A stretch of 7,551 nucleotides of DNA from positions 1-7,551 of the forward strand of contig CALFYB010000197.1 in the NCBI GenBank assembly GCA_937952995.1. Reading direction: 5' to 3'. The DNA comes from an uncultured Caulobacteraceae bacterium (GTDB lineage Bacteria; Pseudomonadota; Alphaproteobacteria; Caulobacterales; Caulobacteraceae). Under the pieces are notes generated by a model that worked only from the letters and a program-made list of their open reading frames with translations, was not told the DNA's origin and made no database searches. This document shows, piece by piece, positions 1 to 6,132 of the stretch (its first letter is position 1; the number at the start of each line of letters is the position of its first letter). Both the position numbers and the translations under genes were made by a program.

Positions 1-1
1 C

Positions 2-577
2 CTGCTCTACCGCCTGAACGTGGTCAATCTGCGCCTTCCTGCCCTGCGTGAGCGTCCCGCAGATATCTTGGCGCTGGCAGATCATTTCATCAAAAAATAC
101 TCGGCCTCAAACGCCATACCGGAGCGTCCACTTTCGGACGAGGCCCGTAAGCGGCTCCTCTCGCATCGTTGGCCGGGAAATGTGCGTGAGCTGGAAAATG
201 CCATGCACCGCGCCGTGCTGCTATCCACCGGTGCAGACATTGCCGAGCCCGCCATTCGCCTTCCCGATGGCCAACCCATGGCGGCACGGTCCAGCACTGA
301 CCCGGTCGCTCAGACCGCTAGCCGAGCCGCGCAGGCTGCATCTGCGGCGATGTCGATTGCCAATGCAGACTCATCACGCGGCTTTGTCGGCCTCACCGTC
401 GCCGAGGTCGAACAGCAATTGATTATCGACACCTTGAACCACTGTTTCGGAAACCGGACCCATGCCGCAACGATCTTGGGCATCTCCATCCGGACCCTTC
501 GCAACAAGCTGAAAGAATATGCCGAGTCCGGCGTGGCAGTACCTGCGCACCAAGGCACGGGAACATCAGCGGCTTAA
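2..577 (+). CDS. flbD: FlbD-like sigma-54 flagellar transcription activator, C-terminal part (5' end outside window)
   Basis: The open frame enters at the window edge, so the start and the N-terminal receiver and Walker A/B regions are missing; 191 residues plus the stop are visible. The first residues (LLYRLNVVNLRLPALRERP) are the late part of a sigma-54 AAA+ ATPase domain. The HRWPGNVRELENAMHRAVLL stretch is the typical sensor II region. An Ala/Ser-rich linker of about 40 residues follows, then a Fis-type helix-turn-helix ending in NRTHAATILGISIRTLRNKL. In Caulobacter, FlbD activates late sigma-54 flagellar promoters and represses early ones, working with FliX. Naming it FlbD rather than another NtrC-family regulator rests on flhA lying 47 bases downstream and on the Caulobacter-like content of the window. 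The GTG at 20 is an internal Val codon, not a start. Confidence 0.88.
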   Translation: MLYRLNVVNLRLPALRERPADILALADHFIKKYSASNAIPERPLSDEARKRLLSHRWPGNVRELENAMHRAVLLSTGADIAEPAIRLPDGQPMAARSSTDPVAQTASRAAQAASAAMSIANADSSRGFVGLTVAEVEQQLIIDTLNHCFGNRTHAATILGISIRTLRNKLKEYAESGVAVPAHQGTGTSAA

Positions 578-624
578 AGGCCGTCAACGGCGTCAGTAAA
601 AGACTTAGAGTGATTTAGGACAGA

Positions 625-2721
625 ATGGCCCAACTGGATCTCAATGCCCGCACTGCAGCCCCCCCCACAGCCAAAGAGGTCTGGGGCTGGCTGAGCCGCG
701 GTGACGTGATCATGGCCATCGGGGTCGTCGGGATCATCGTCCTGCTGATCCTGCCTGTCCCGCCGGTCCTGCTTGATGTGCTACTGGCCATTTCGATCAG
801 CACCTCTGTCCTGATCCTAATGACTGCGATCCTGCTCAAAAGACCGTTGGATTTCACATCTTTTCCAACGGTTTTGTTGGTCGCGACGCTCTATCGATTG
901 GCGCTCAATGTCGCGTCAACCCGCCTGATCCTCGCTCACGGGCATGAAGGTGTGCATGGTGCCGGTCAGGTCATCGCCTCGTTCGGGGCCATGATGATGC
1001 AGGGCAACTTCATCATCGGCGTGATCGTCTTTGCGATCTTGGTCTTGGTGAACTTCATCGTCATTACCAAGGGTTCTGGCCGGATCGCCGAAGTCGCGGC
1101 CCGCTTCACCCTCGACGCCATGCCCGGCAAACAGATGGCCATCGATGCCGACCTGTCGGCTGGCCTGATCGATGAAAGCGTCGCAAAACTTCGCCGGAAG
1201 GAACTGGAACAAGAATCCACCTTCTTCGGGGCCATGGACGGTGCGTCGAAATTTGTGCGCGGTGATGCCGTTGCCGGTCTGGCCATTACCTTCATCAACG
1301 TCATTGGTGGCATCCTGATCGGGGTGTTCCAACACGACATACCGATCGGTCAGGCGGCCTCGACCTATACAATCATGACCATCGGTGATGGCCTAGTCAG
1401 CCAGATCCCTGCCCTGATCATCTCGCTCGCCGCGGGTTTCCTTGTGTCCAAAGCGGGCGTCGAAGGGGCGGCAGACATCGCCCTCGTCACCCAACTGAGC
1501 ATGAACCCGGTCAGCCTTGGCATGGTGTCAGCAGCGGCTGGCGTGATTGCTCTGGTCCCCGGCATGCCGATCCTACCCTTTGCTGCCATCTCCATCGGTT
1601 CGGGCCTGCTGTCATGGCGTCGCTCCCAAGCCACGATTGAGCCCGAACGCCAAGAAGGTGCTTTGGCCGGGCCGATTGAGGAGGAGGAAGAACCCATCGC
1701 GCGGTCATTGGCCATCGACGACGTCAAGATTGAGCTGGGTTACGGGCTGCTGAACCTCATCAACGACCTCGAAGGTCGCCGCCTGACCGACCAGATCCGC
1801 GCCCTGCGCCGGACGCTCGCGTCCGAATTTGGCTTCGTCATGCCGTCAGTGCGTATTCTGGACAATATGCGCCTGCCCAATCAGGGCTATTCCATCCGCA
1901 TCAAAGAGATGGAAGCGGGCGGCGGCGAGGTCCGGATTGGCTTCTTGATGGTCATGGATCCGCGCGGCGGTCAGGTCGATCTGCCCGGTGAACATGTGCT
2001 CGAACCGGCCTTCGGCCTACCAGCGACCTGGGTGGATGAGAGCCTGCGCGAAGAGGCCACCTTCCGTGGCTATACGATCGTCGATCCGGCGACCGTCTTG
2101 ACCACGCATCTGACCGAGATCCTCAAAGACAATATGACGGACCTTCTGTCCTATTCCGAAGTCCAGAAGCTCTTGAAGGACCTGCCCGGCGAGCAAAAGA
2201 AGCTGGTCGAGGACCTGATTCCAAGCGTCGTTAGCGCCACCACTGTTCAACGCGTTCTGCAGGCGCTGCTCAAGGAGCGGGTCTCGATCCGCGATCTGCC
2301 AACCATTCTCGAAGGCATCGGCGAAGCCGCACCGCATAACAGCTCGGTTGTCCTGTTGGTCGAACAGGTCCGCGCCCGGTTGGCCAAACAGCTCTGCTGG
2401 CAGCACAAGGGCGACGATGGAGCCCTGCCGATCATCACCCTGTCGCCAGAATGGGAACATGCGTTTGCCGACTCTCTGGTCGGTCCAGCAGATGATAAGC
2501 AACTGGCCTTGGCCCCATCGAAACTCCAAGAGTTCATTCGTCTGGTTCGCGAGAATTTTGAACGGGCAGCGATCAATGGAGATGCAGCCGTCCTGCTCAC
2601 CGGCCCGACCATCCGGCCCTATGTTCGATCGATTATCGAGCGGTTCCGGGGCCAAACCGTTGTCCTGTCACAAAATGAAATCCATCACCGCGCTAGGTTA
2701 AAGTCTGTTGGCCAGATCTAG
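625..2721 (+). CDS. flhA: Flagellar type III export gate protein FlhA
   Basis: This 698-residue protein has the usual FlhA length. FlhA forms the nonameric inner-membrane export gate, and its cytoplasmic ring receives chaperone-substrate complexes. The N-terminal half (about residues 28-330) carries multiple hydrophobic helices. It includes the conserved RLALNVASTRLIL segment (91-103), GKQMAIDADLSAGLID (168-183) and the FFGAMDGASKFVRGDAVAG region (200-218). Arg100, Lys209, Asp214 and Asp255 appear to correspond to charged residues studied in Salmonella FlhA (R94, K203, D208, D249), assuming a constant offset of six. An acidic linker (EEEEEP, about 352-357) leads to the soluble C-terminal domain. 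The ATG at 625 is preceded by TTAGGA (615-620) with a 4-base gap. It probably shares a transcript with flbD, since only 47 bases separate them. A run of eight C lies at codons 12-14. Confidence 0.97.
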   Translation: MAQLDLNARTAAPPTAKEVWGWLSRGDVIMAIGVVGIIVLLILPVPPVLLDVLLAISISTSVLILMTAILLKRPLDFTSFPTVLLVATLYRLALNVASTRLILAHGHEGVHGAGQVIASFGAMMMQGNFIIGVIVFAILVLVNFIVITKGSGRIAEVAARFTLDAMPGKQMAIDADLSAGLIDESVAKLRRKELEQESTFFGAMDGASKFVRGDAVAGLAITFINVIGGILIGVFQHDIPIGQAASTYTIMTIGDGLVSQIPALIISLAAGFLVSKAGVEGAADIALVTQLSMNPVSLGMVSAAAGVIALVPGMPILPFAAISIGSGLLSWRRSQATIEPERQEGALAGPIEEEEEPIARSLAIDDVKIELGYGLLNLINDLEGRRLTDQIRALRRTLASEFGFVMPSVRILDNMRLPNQGYSIRIKEMEAGGGEVRIGFLMVMDPRGGQVDLPGEHVLEPAFGLPATWVDESLREEATFRGYTIVDPATVLTTHLTEILKDNMTDLLSYSEVQKLLKDLPGEQKKLVEDLIPSVVSATTVQRVLQALLKERVSIRDLPTILEGIGEAAPHNSSVVLLVEQVRARLAKQLCWQHKGDDGALPIITLSPEWEHAFADSLVGPADDKQLALAPSKLQEFIRLVRENFERAAINGDAAVLLTGPTIRPYVRSIIERFRGQTVVLSQNEIHHRARLKSVGQI
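659..666 (+). repeat. Homopolymer run of eight C inside the flhA start region
   Basis: Eight consecutive C bases span codons 12-14 of flhA (Ala-Pro-Pro). A gain or loss of one base would shift the frame after about 12 residues and abolish the export gate protein. It is present in frame here, so the gene as read is intact. Confidence 0.6.
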
Positions 2722-2803
2722 CGCCATCCTTACCGTTGCGGACGGCCTCTGTGCCTGATAGCGAAGAACCGGCGGAAAATGACCGCCAGATCCTGGACTG
2801 ACC

Positions 2804-3157
2804 ATGCGCGCGCCGATCACAACCAAGTCGACCAGTCTGAAATCCTTGATTTGGGATATGCTGACCTTTGAGAAGCTGCTGACCCGTGAGGTTGTGCATC
2901 TGATCTATTGGGCCGGACTTGGATTACTGGCCCTAATGGCCTTCGCCATTGTCGGCGGTGCGGTTGGTCTAGCCTTGCGCGACGGCACACTGGCCGGGCT
3001 GCTCATTGCCCTGCCGGTGCTCGTCGGTGGATTTTTAGTGGTTGGAGCCATGGTCCTGCTCTGGCGCGCCGCCTGCGAGTTCTATTTGGCGGTGTTCCGC
3101 ATCAGCGACGACCTCCACGCCATGCGTGAAGCCAGCACCCCGGCGGATCAGGACTAA
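2804..3157 (+). CDS. Small two-helix membrane protein, DUF4282-like
   Basis: This 117-residue protein of unknown function has two predicted membrane helices, about residues 33-58 and 63-87. They are followed by a short cytoplasmic-looking tail containing RAACEFYLAVFRISDDL (88-104). That layout, and the R-x3-E-F-x4-FRI-x3-L pattern after the second helix, resemble my recollection of the DUF4282 family; I could not run a profile search. The start is uncertain. ATG 2804 has only a weak TGGA upstream. ATG 2858 (residue 19, MLTFEKLL) begins at the conserved-looking part and may be the true start, although its GGGA is only one base away. The gene lies 82 bases after flhA in the same direction and may be co-transcribed. 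Its stop is 16 bases from the converging fliJ stop, with no clear terminator between them. Confidence 0.8.
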   Translation: MRAPITTKSTSLKSLIWDMLTFEKLLTREVVHLIYWAGLGLLALMAFAIVGGAVGLALRDGTLAGLLIALPVLVGGFLVVGAMVLLWRAACEFYLAVFRISDDLHAMREASTPADQD

Positions 3158-3173
3158 TCGCTAACGCTCGCTC

Positions 3174-3581
3174 CTAACGAGGACGCCTTAGCCCCAACTC
3201 ATCGAGCGCCGCCGTCTCTCGCTGTTGCTCCAGCTTGGCGGCCTTAACCTTTTGCGCTTCAGCCACGTGCTCGTAGCGTTTGAGATCTTCAAAGGCGACA
3301 CTTAGGGCATCGCGAGCGCCCGCCTCTTCGACGAGCAATGCATCGATTGTGAGCTGGATCTCCGTCTTGCGAAGTCGCACAGCGTGAGTGAAGCCGAGCT
3401 GCATGAAGCCCGCCTCGACATCGGCCTCAGCATGACGGGCTTCGGCTTCAGATTCCGCCTCCAGCATGACGATGCGCATTTCCGCATCGACACGTCGCCC
3501 AACGATCTCGGCAAGCCGCTTTTGCAGGGTCTGCACCTCATAGTCCGAGATGCGGATCAAGGACTGGACCCAACGGCTCAT
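3174..3581 (-). CDS. fliJ: Flagellar export protein FliJ
   Basis: This 135-residue protein is rich in Glu, Ala, Arg and Lys and predicted to be almost wholly helical coiled coil, as FliJ proteins are. FliJ is the stalk of the flagellar export ATPase: it sits in the FliI ring, contacts FlhA and couples ATP hydrolysis to proton-driven export. Sequence conservation in FliJ is low, so the identification rests on size (Caulobacter FliJ is about the same length), coiled-coil character and position directly after fliI. Its ATG overlaps the fliI TGA by 4 bases (ATGA), and AGGAT (complement of 3587-3591) lies 5 bases upstream of the start. This indicates translational coupling, with one messenger from the promoter upstream of fliI. 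Confidence 0.9.
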   Translation of the reverse strand: MSRWVQSLIRISDYEVQTLQKRLAEIVGRRVDAEMRIVMLEAESEAEARHAEADVEAGFMQLGFTHAVRLRKTEIQLTIDALLVEEAGARDALSVAFEDLKRYEHVAEAQKVKAAKLEQQRETAALDELGLRRPR

Positions 3582-4915
3582 GTGCTATCCTGATTGAGGA
3601 TGTCGGCGAGCGATGAAAAACAGTCATCCAGCGAGGTCGCCTCGTCCTTATCCTGCCCCAAAAACTGTTCAAGCGCTGGGTTCAGGCGGATGGCGCGGTC
3701 GATCTGGGGATCGGTGCCCATGCGGTAGGCCCCGATGCGGATCAGTTCTTCCATATTGGAATAGGCTGATAGGGTTTGGCGGGCATTGGAAACAATTTCG
3801 CGTTCATAGGGCCGCTGACAGCCGGGCATGGTCCGCGAGATCGACTTCAAGACATTGATGGCCGGGAAGCGCCCGCGCTCAGCAATGGCCCGCTCCATAA
3901 CGATGTGGCCATCCAAAATACCGCGAACGGCATCGGCGATGGGCTCGTTATGATCGTCGCCGTCGACAAGGACCGTAAAGAGGCCAGTGATCGGTCCGCC
4001 TTCGGAGCCATCAGGGCGCACTGGCCCCGGCCCTGCCCGCTCCAGCAGCTTCGGTAACTCTGTAAAGACCGTCGGCGTATAGCCCTTGGTTGTCGGCGGC
4101 TCACCCGCTGCCAAGCCGATTTCCCGCTGGGCCATGGCAAAGCGGGTGACGGAGTCCATCAGGCACAGCACCTCCTGATCCTGATCGCGGAAGAACTCAG
4201 CCACGGCCATGGTCATATAGGCCGCTTGGCGACGCTTTAGCGCAGGCTCATCAGATGTTGCGACCACCACGACGGCCCGCGCAAGACCCGCTTCGCCCAG
4301 GGTCTCTTCGATAAATTCCCTGACCTCGCGGCCCCGTTCCCCGATCAGACCCACCACGACCACATCGCAAGTCGCCTCGCGCGCCAGCATCGACAGAAGG
4401 ACAGACTTACCCACCCCCGAACCGGCAAAGACACCGAGCCGCTGCCCCCGGCAACAGGTGGTAAAGACGTTCATGGACCGAACGCCCAGATCGAGCCGCT
4501 CACCCACGCGGCCGCGCGCATGGGCTGGCGGCGGCGCAGCGCGCAGGGGATAGGGCACCTGGCCTTGAGGCAAGGGACCCTTGCCATCGATCGGTTCACC
4601 GAACGCATCGATGATCCGCCCACGCCACGCAAGGGTTGGACGGATATTGGCCCCTTCGGAAAGGATGCGGATCTCGGCCCCCGGCGCGACGCCCTCGACT
4701 GGACCAAACGGCATCAAAAGCGCCCTCGCCTCCCGAAAGCCAACCACCTCAGCGGCGAGCGGCGCATCGCGAAGGCGGGTAATTTCAACGCGTGCGCCGA
4801 CGGCAAGACGGGTTAGGCCGCCCTTCGCCTCAATCAGCAATCCATTGACCGCAGCCACGCGCCCAAAGACCACCAGAGGGTCAATGCGCTCTACAGCTGC
4901 CACCAGATTGCGCAC
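3578..4915 (-). CDS. fliI: Flagellum-specific export ATPase FliI
   Basis: This 445-residue protein is the normal length for FliI, the hexameric ATPase at the base of the flagellar export apparatus and a relative of the F1 beta subunit. An N-terminal beta-barrel-like domain (about 1-90) precedes the catalytic domain. The Walker A motif is AGSGVGKS (164-171). The catalytic Glu is in GERGRE (Glu193), the Walker B Asp is in LMDSVTRFA (Asp254), and GYTPTVFTELPKLLERAG follows. The C-terminal helical part ends near NQDST. The start is a GTG codon (complement of 4913-4915). It is preceded by AGAGGAC (complement of 4922-4928) at good spacing, and no in-frame upstream start is better. fliJ follows with a 4-base overlap. 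The upstream region is shared with the divergent ctrA. Confidence 0.97.
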   Translation of the reverse strand: MRNLVAAVERIDPLVVFGRVAAVNGLLIEAKGGLTRLAVGARVEITRLRDAPLAAEVVGFREARALLMPFGPVEGVAPGAEIRILSEGANIRPTLAWRGRIIDAFGEPIDGKGPLPQGQVPYPLRAAPPPAHARGRVGERLDLGVRSMNVFTTCCRGQRLGVFAGSGVGKSVLLSMLAREATCDVVVVGLIGERGREVREFIEETLGEAGLARAVVVVATSDEPALKRRQAAYMTMAVAEFFRDQDQEVLCLMDSVTRFAMAQREIGLAAGEPPTTKGYTPTVFTELPKLLERAGPGPVRPDGSEGGPITGLFTVLVDGDDHNEPIADAVRGILDGHIVMERAIAERGRFPAINVLKSISRTMPGCQRPYEREIVSNARQTLSAYSNMEELIRIGAYRMGTDPQIDRAIRLNPALEQFLGQDKDEATSLDDCFSSLADILNQDST

Positions 4916-4958
4916 TTCAGCGTCCTCTAAAATTTAACGACAAAAAAATATTTGGTCT

Positions 4959-4965
4959 GCGTCAA
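4959..4965 (-). promoter_or_regulatory. Candidate -35 element for fliI
   Basis: On the minus strand this reads TTGACGC, which fits the -35 part (TTGACGS) reported for housekeeping promoters in Caulobacter. It lies 44-50 bases upstream of the fliI GTG. I see no convincing matching -10 element, only the AT-rich AAATATTTTTT that follows, so this is tentative. Confidence 0.3.
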
Positions 4966-4981
4966 CCATCCGCCTTCGACC

Positions 4982-4997
4982 TTAAAGGGGAGTGAAC
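4982..4997. promoter_or_regulatory. Candidate CtrA box in the fliI-ctrA divergent region
   Basis: The sequence reads TTAA, seven bases (AGGGGAG), then TGAAC. The CtrA consensus is TTAA-N7-TTAAC, so this has one mismatch. It lies 67-82 bases upstream of the fliI start and about 215 bases upstream of ctrA. That places it suitably for control of fliI, which is CtrA-dependent as an early flagellar gene in Caulobacter. Confidence 0.5.
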
Positions 4998-5041
4998 ATC
5001 AAGCTGAAGGAAATTAAAAGTCTGCAATTCCAATAAATAAA

Positions 5042-5049
5042 ATGGTTAA
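5042..5049 (-). promoter_or_regulatory. Candidate CtrA half-site, first copy
   Basis: ATGGTTAA on the plus strand is TTAACCAT on the minus strand, the 8-base half-site motif described for CtrA-bound promoters in Caulobacter. A second exact copy lies at 5140-5147 in the same orientation. It sits in the region between divergent fliI and ctrA. Confidence 0.45.
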
Positions 5050-5108
5050 CGCAGCCCTTGCGCGGGCTTCGCAAATCACCCTAGAACGAAATCACCAGTC
5101 ATTCAAAG

Positions 5109-5116
5109 TTAACCAA
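5109..5116 (+). promoter_or_regulatory. Candidate CtrA half-site (one mismatch)
   Basis: TTAACCAA differs from TTAACCAT only in the last base, and lies within AGTTAACCAA. It is part of a loose cluster of TTAAC elements upstream of ctrA and would suit autoregulation. The spacing to a second half-site does not fit the full N7 dyad well. Confidence 0.35.
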
Positions 5117-5139
5117 GTGTAAGTGAATGGCAGGCAAAT

Positions 5140-5147
5140 ATGGTTAA
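5140..5147 (-). promoter_or_regulatory. Candidate CtrA half-site, second copy, proximal to ctrA
   Basis: This is an exact ATGGTTAA (TTAACCAT on the minus strand), 65 bases upstream of the ctrA start. It is the closest such element to the gene and a candidate for CtrA acting on its own promoter, as happens at Caulobacter ctrA P1 and P2. Confidence 0.45.
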
Positions 5148-5184
5148 GAGTTTACCGGGGGCGGATTTTTTCATTCCGCGAAAC

Positions 5185-5189
5185 GAATC
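5185..5189. promoter_or_regulatory. GANTC (CcrM) methylation site upstream of ctrA
   Basis: GAATC lies 23 bases before the ctrA ATG and is the only GANTC in the fliI-ctrA gap. In Caulobacter a GANTC in ctrA P1 makes that promoter sensitive to replication-dependent hemimethylation, with GcrA acting there. The site is presumably the counterpart, but it sits so close to the start codon that it would lie in the leader unless the promoter is very proximal. Confidence 0.55.
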
Positions 5190-5212
5190 CGTCTTTGGGC
5201 GGGGAGGGGTCG

Positions 5213-5914
5213 ATGCGCGTACTGTTGATTGAGGACGACAGCGCAACAGCGCAGAGCATCGAATTGATGCTCAAGTCCGAGGGCTTCAACGTCTACACCA
5301 CCGATTTGGGTGAAGAAGGCGTCGATCTGGGCAAAATTTACGATTACGACCTGATCCTGCTCGATCTCAACCTGCCCGATATGTCCGGCATGGACGTTCT
5401 ACGCACCCTGCGGGTCGCGAAGATCAACACGCCGATCATGATCCTGTCCGGCACCTCCGAGATCGATACCAAGGTCAAGACCTTCGGCAGCGGCGCCGAC
5501 GACTATATGACCAAGCCATTCCACAAGGATGAACTGGTCGCTCGCATCCATGCGGTCGTCCGTCGCTCCAAGGGTCACGCCCAATCCGTTATCCGCACCG
5601 GCGACATTACGGTTAATCTGGACGCCAAGACCGTCGAGGTCTTCACCCAGCGCGTTCACCTGACCGGCAAAGAATATCAGATGCTGGAACTGCTTTCCCT
5701 GCGCAAGGGCACGACCCTGACCAAGGAAATGTTCCTAAACCACCTCTATGGCGGCATGGATGAGCCTGAACTGAAGATCATCGACGTCTTCATCTGCAAG
5801 CTTCGCAAGAAGTTGGCCTCTGCGGCCAATGGCCAACACCATATCGAAACCGTCTGGGGCCGGGGCTACGTCCTGCGCGATCCCAACGAAATGCTCGAAG
5901 TTTCCGCCGCCTAA
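5213..5914 (+). CDS. ctrA: Cell-cycle master response regulator CtrA
   Basis: This 233-residue OmpR-family response regulator is nearly identical to my recollection of Caulobacter CtrA (231 residues). The receiver domain (1-120) has the acidic pocket Glu7-Asp8-Asp9, phospho-acceptor Asp51 in LLDLNLPDMSG, and Lys101 in MTKPFHKDEL. The winged-helix domain (about 125-228) contains the LTGKEYQMLELLSLRKG, KIIDVFICKLRKKL and VWGRGYVLRDPNE segments. CtrA-P activates and represses cell-cycle and flagellar promoters and silences the replication origin. The C-terminus ends in Ser-Ala-Ala; in Caulobacter the terminal Ala-Ala is needed for ClpXP degradation. ATG 5213 is chosen over the in-frame GTG at 5123 because GGAGG (5203-5207) precedes it and homology begins exactly there. 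It diverges from fliI and is followed by its own terminator. Confidence 0.98.
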   Translation: MRVLLIEDDSATAQSIELMLKSEGFNVYTTDLGEEGVDLGKIYDYDLILLDLNLPDMSGMDVLRTLRVAKINTPIMILSGTSEIDTKVKTFGSGADDYMTKPFHKDELVARIHAVVRRSKGHAQSVIRTGDITVNLDAKTVEVFTQRVHLTGKEYQMLELLSLRKGTTLTKEMFLNHLYGGMDEPELKIIDVFICKLRKKLASAANGQHHIETVWGRGYVLRDPNEMLEVSAA

Positions 5915-5946
5915 GGCCAGACCCCAGCATTACGGACCTCCAGAAG

Positions 5947-5974
5947 AACCCGCCTTCCCCAAGGCGGGTTTTTT
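5947..5974 (+). terminator. Rho-independent terminator of ctrA
   Basis: A perfect 10-base-pair stem, AACCCGCCTT (5947-5956) with AAGGCGGGTT (5961-5970), closes a CCCC loop and runs into six T (5969-5974). It lies 33 bases after the ctrA stop and should end the ctrA transcript, so the downstream M23 gene needs its own promoter. Confidence 0.93.
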
Positions 5975-6067
5975 GATGTGCCGTCGCGCGTTAGATCGCC
6001 CCCTGCGCGAAAGCGGATGATCCGCACAGCGCCTAGTGAGCATCGCAAGTCCGAACGGCGCTGCAGT

Positions 6068-6081
6068 TTGATTAAAATCAA
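6068..6081. promoter_or_regulatory. Candidate FNR/FixK-type operator
   Basis: The sequence TTGATTAAAATCAA is an exact TTGAT-N4-ATCAA, the consensus for FNR, Anr and FixK proteins. The symmetry extends one base further on each side (TTTGATT/AATCAAA). Its centre is about 160 bases upstream of the M23 start. FixK responds to low oxygen in Caulobacter and relatives. No fix or respiratory gene is in the window, so the target is inferred to be the M23 gene. Confidence 0.5.
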
Positions 6082-6104
6082 ATTTGTCCGTGACAAGACG
6101 AGCA

Positions 6105-6109
6105 GAGTC
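6105..6109. promoter_or_regulatory. GANTC (CcrM) methylation site upstream of the M23 gene
   Basis: GAGTC lies between the FNR/FixK-type box and the TTAA dyad, 24 bases before the latter. CcrM methylates GANTC, and intergenic copies often mark GcrA- and methylation-controlled promoters in Caulobacterales. A single five-base site could be chance. Confidence 0.35.
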
Positions 6110-6132
6110 GCCAAATATCCCGCCACCCGGCT

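Noticed and set aside
534..549. Sigma-54-like -24/-12 pair (TGGCAG ... GCGCA) at the end of flbD
   Set aside because: GG and GC have the right 10-base spacing, but the -12 part lacks the TTGC form and it lies in coding sequence. flhA in Caulobacter is an early gene not driven by sigma-54.
916..1335. 139-residue minus-strand open frame inside flhA
   Set aside because: It is antisense to conserved FlhA segments, with a His/Asp-rich composition typical of mirrored codons. There is no independent support.
2017..2655. 212-residue open frame on the minus strand inside flhA
   Set aside because: It lies wholly antisense to a clear flhA reading frame and shows no domain or motif. Long antisense frames are common in GC-biased coding DNA.
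2771..2787. Hairpin GGCGG/CCGCC between flhA and the DUF4282-like gene as a terminator
   Set aside because: The stem is only 5 base pairs with a 7-base loop and no T run, so it is not a credible intrinsic terminator.
3158..3173. Bidirectional terminator between the converging DUF4282-like and fliJ genes
   Set aside because: The 16-base gap holds a short direct repeat (CTAACG) rather than an inverted repeat, and no T run.
5053..5068. Hairpin AGCCC/GGGCT in the fliI-ctrA region
   Set aside because: The stem is five base pairs with no T run; it is likely chance in a GC-rich patch.
5123..5212. N-terminal extension of CtrA from the GTG at 5123
   Set aside because: The extra 30 residues have no counterpart in CtrA, whose homology starts at ATG 5213 directly after a GGAGG site. 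The stretch overlaps the promoter motifs.
5911..6126. 71-residue minus-strand open frame downstream of ctrA
   Set aside because: It runs through the terminator hairpin and the FNR/FixK-type box and has no recognisable protein character.
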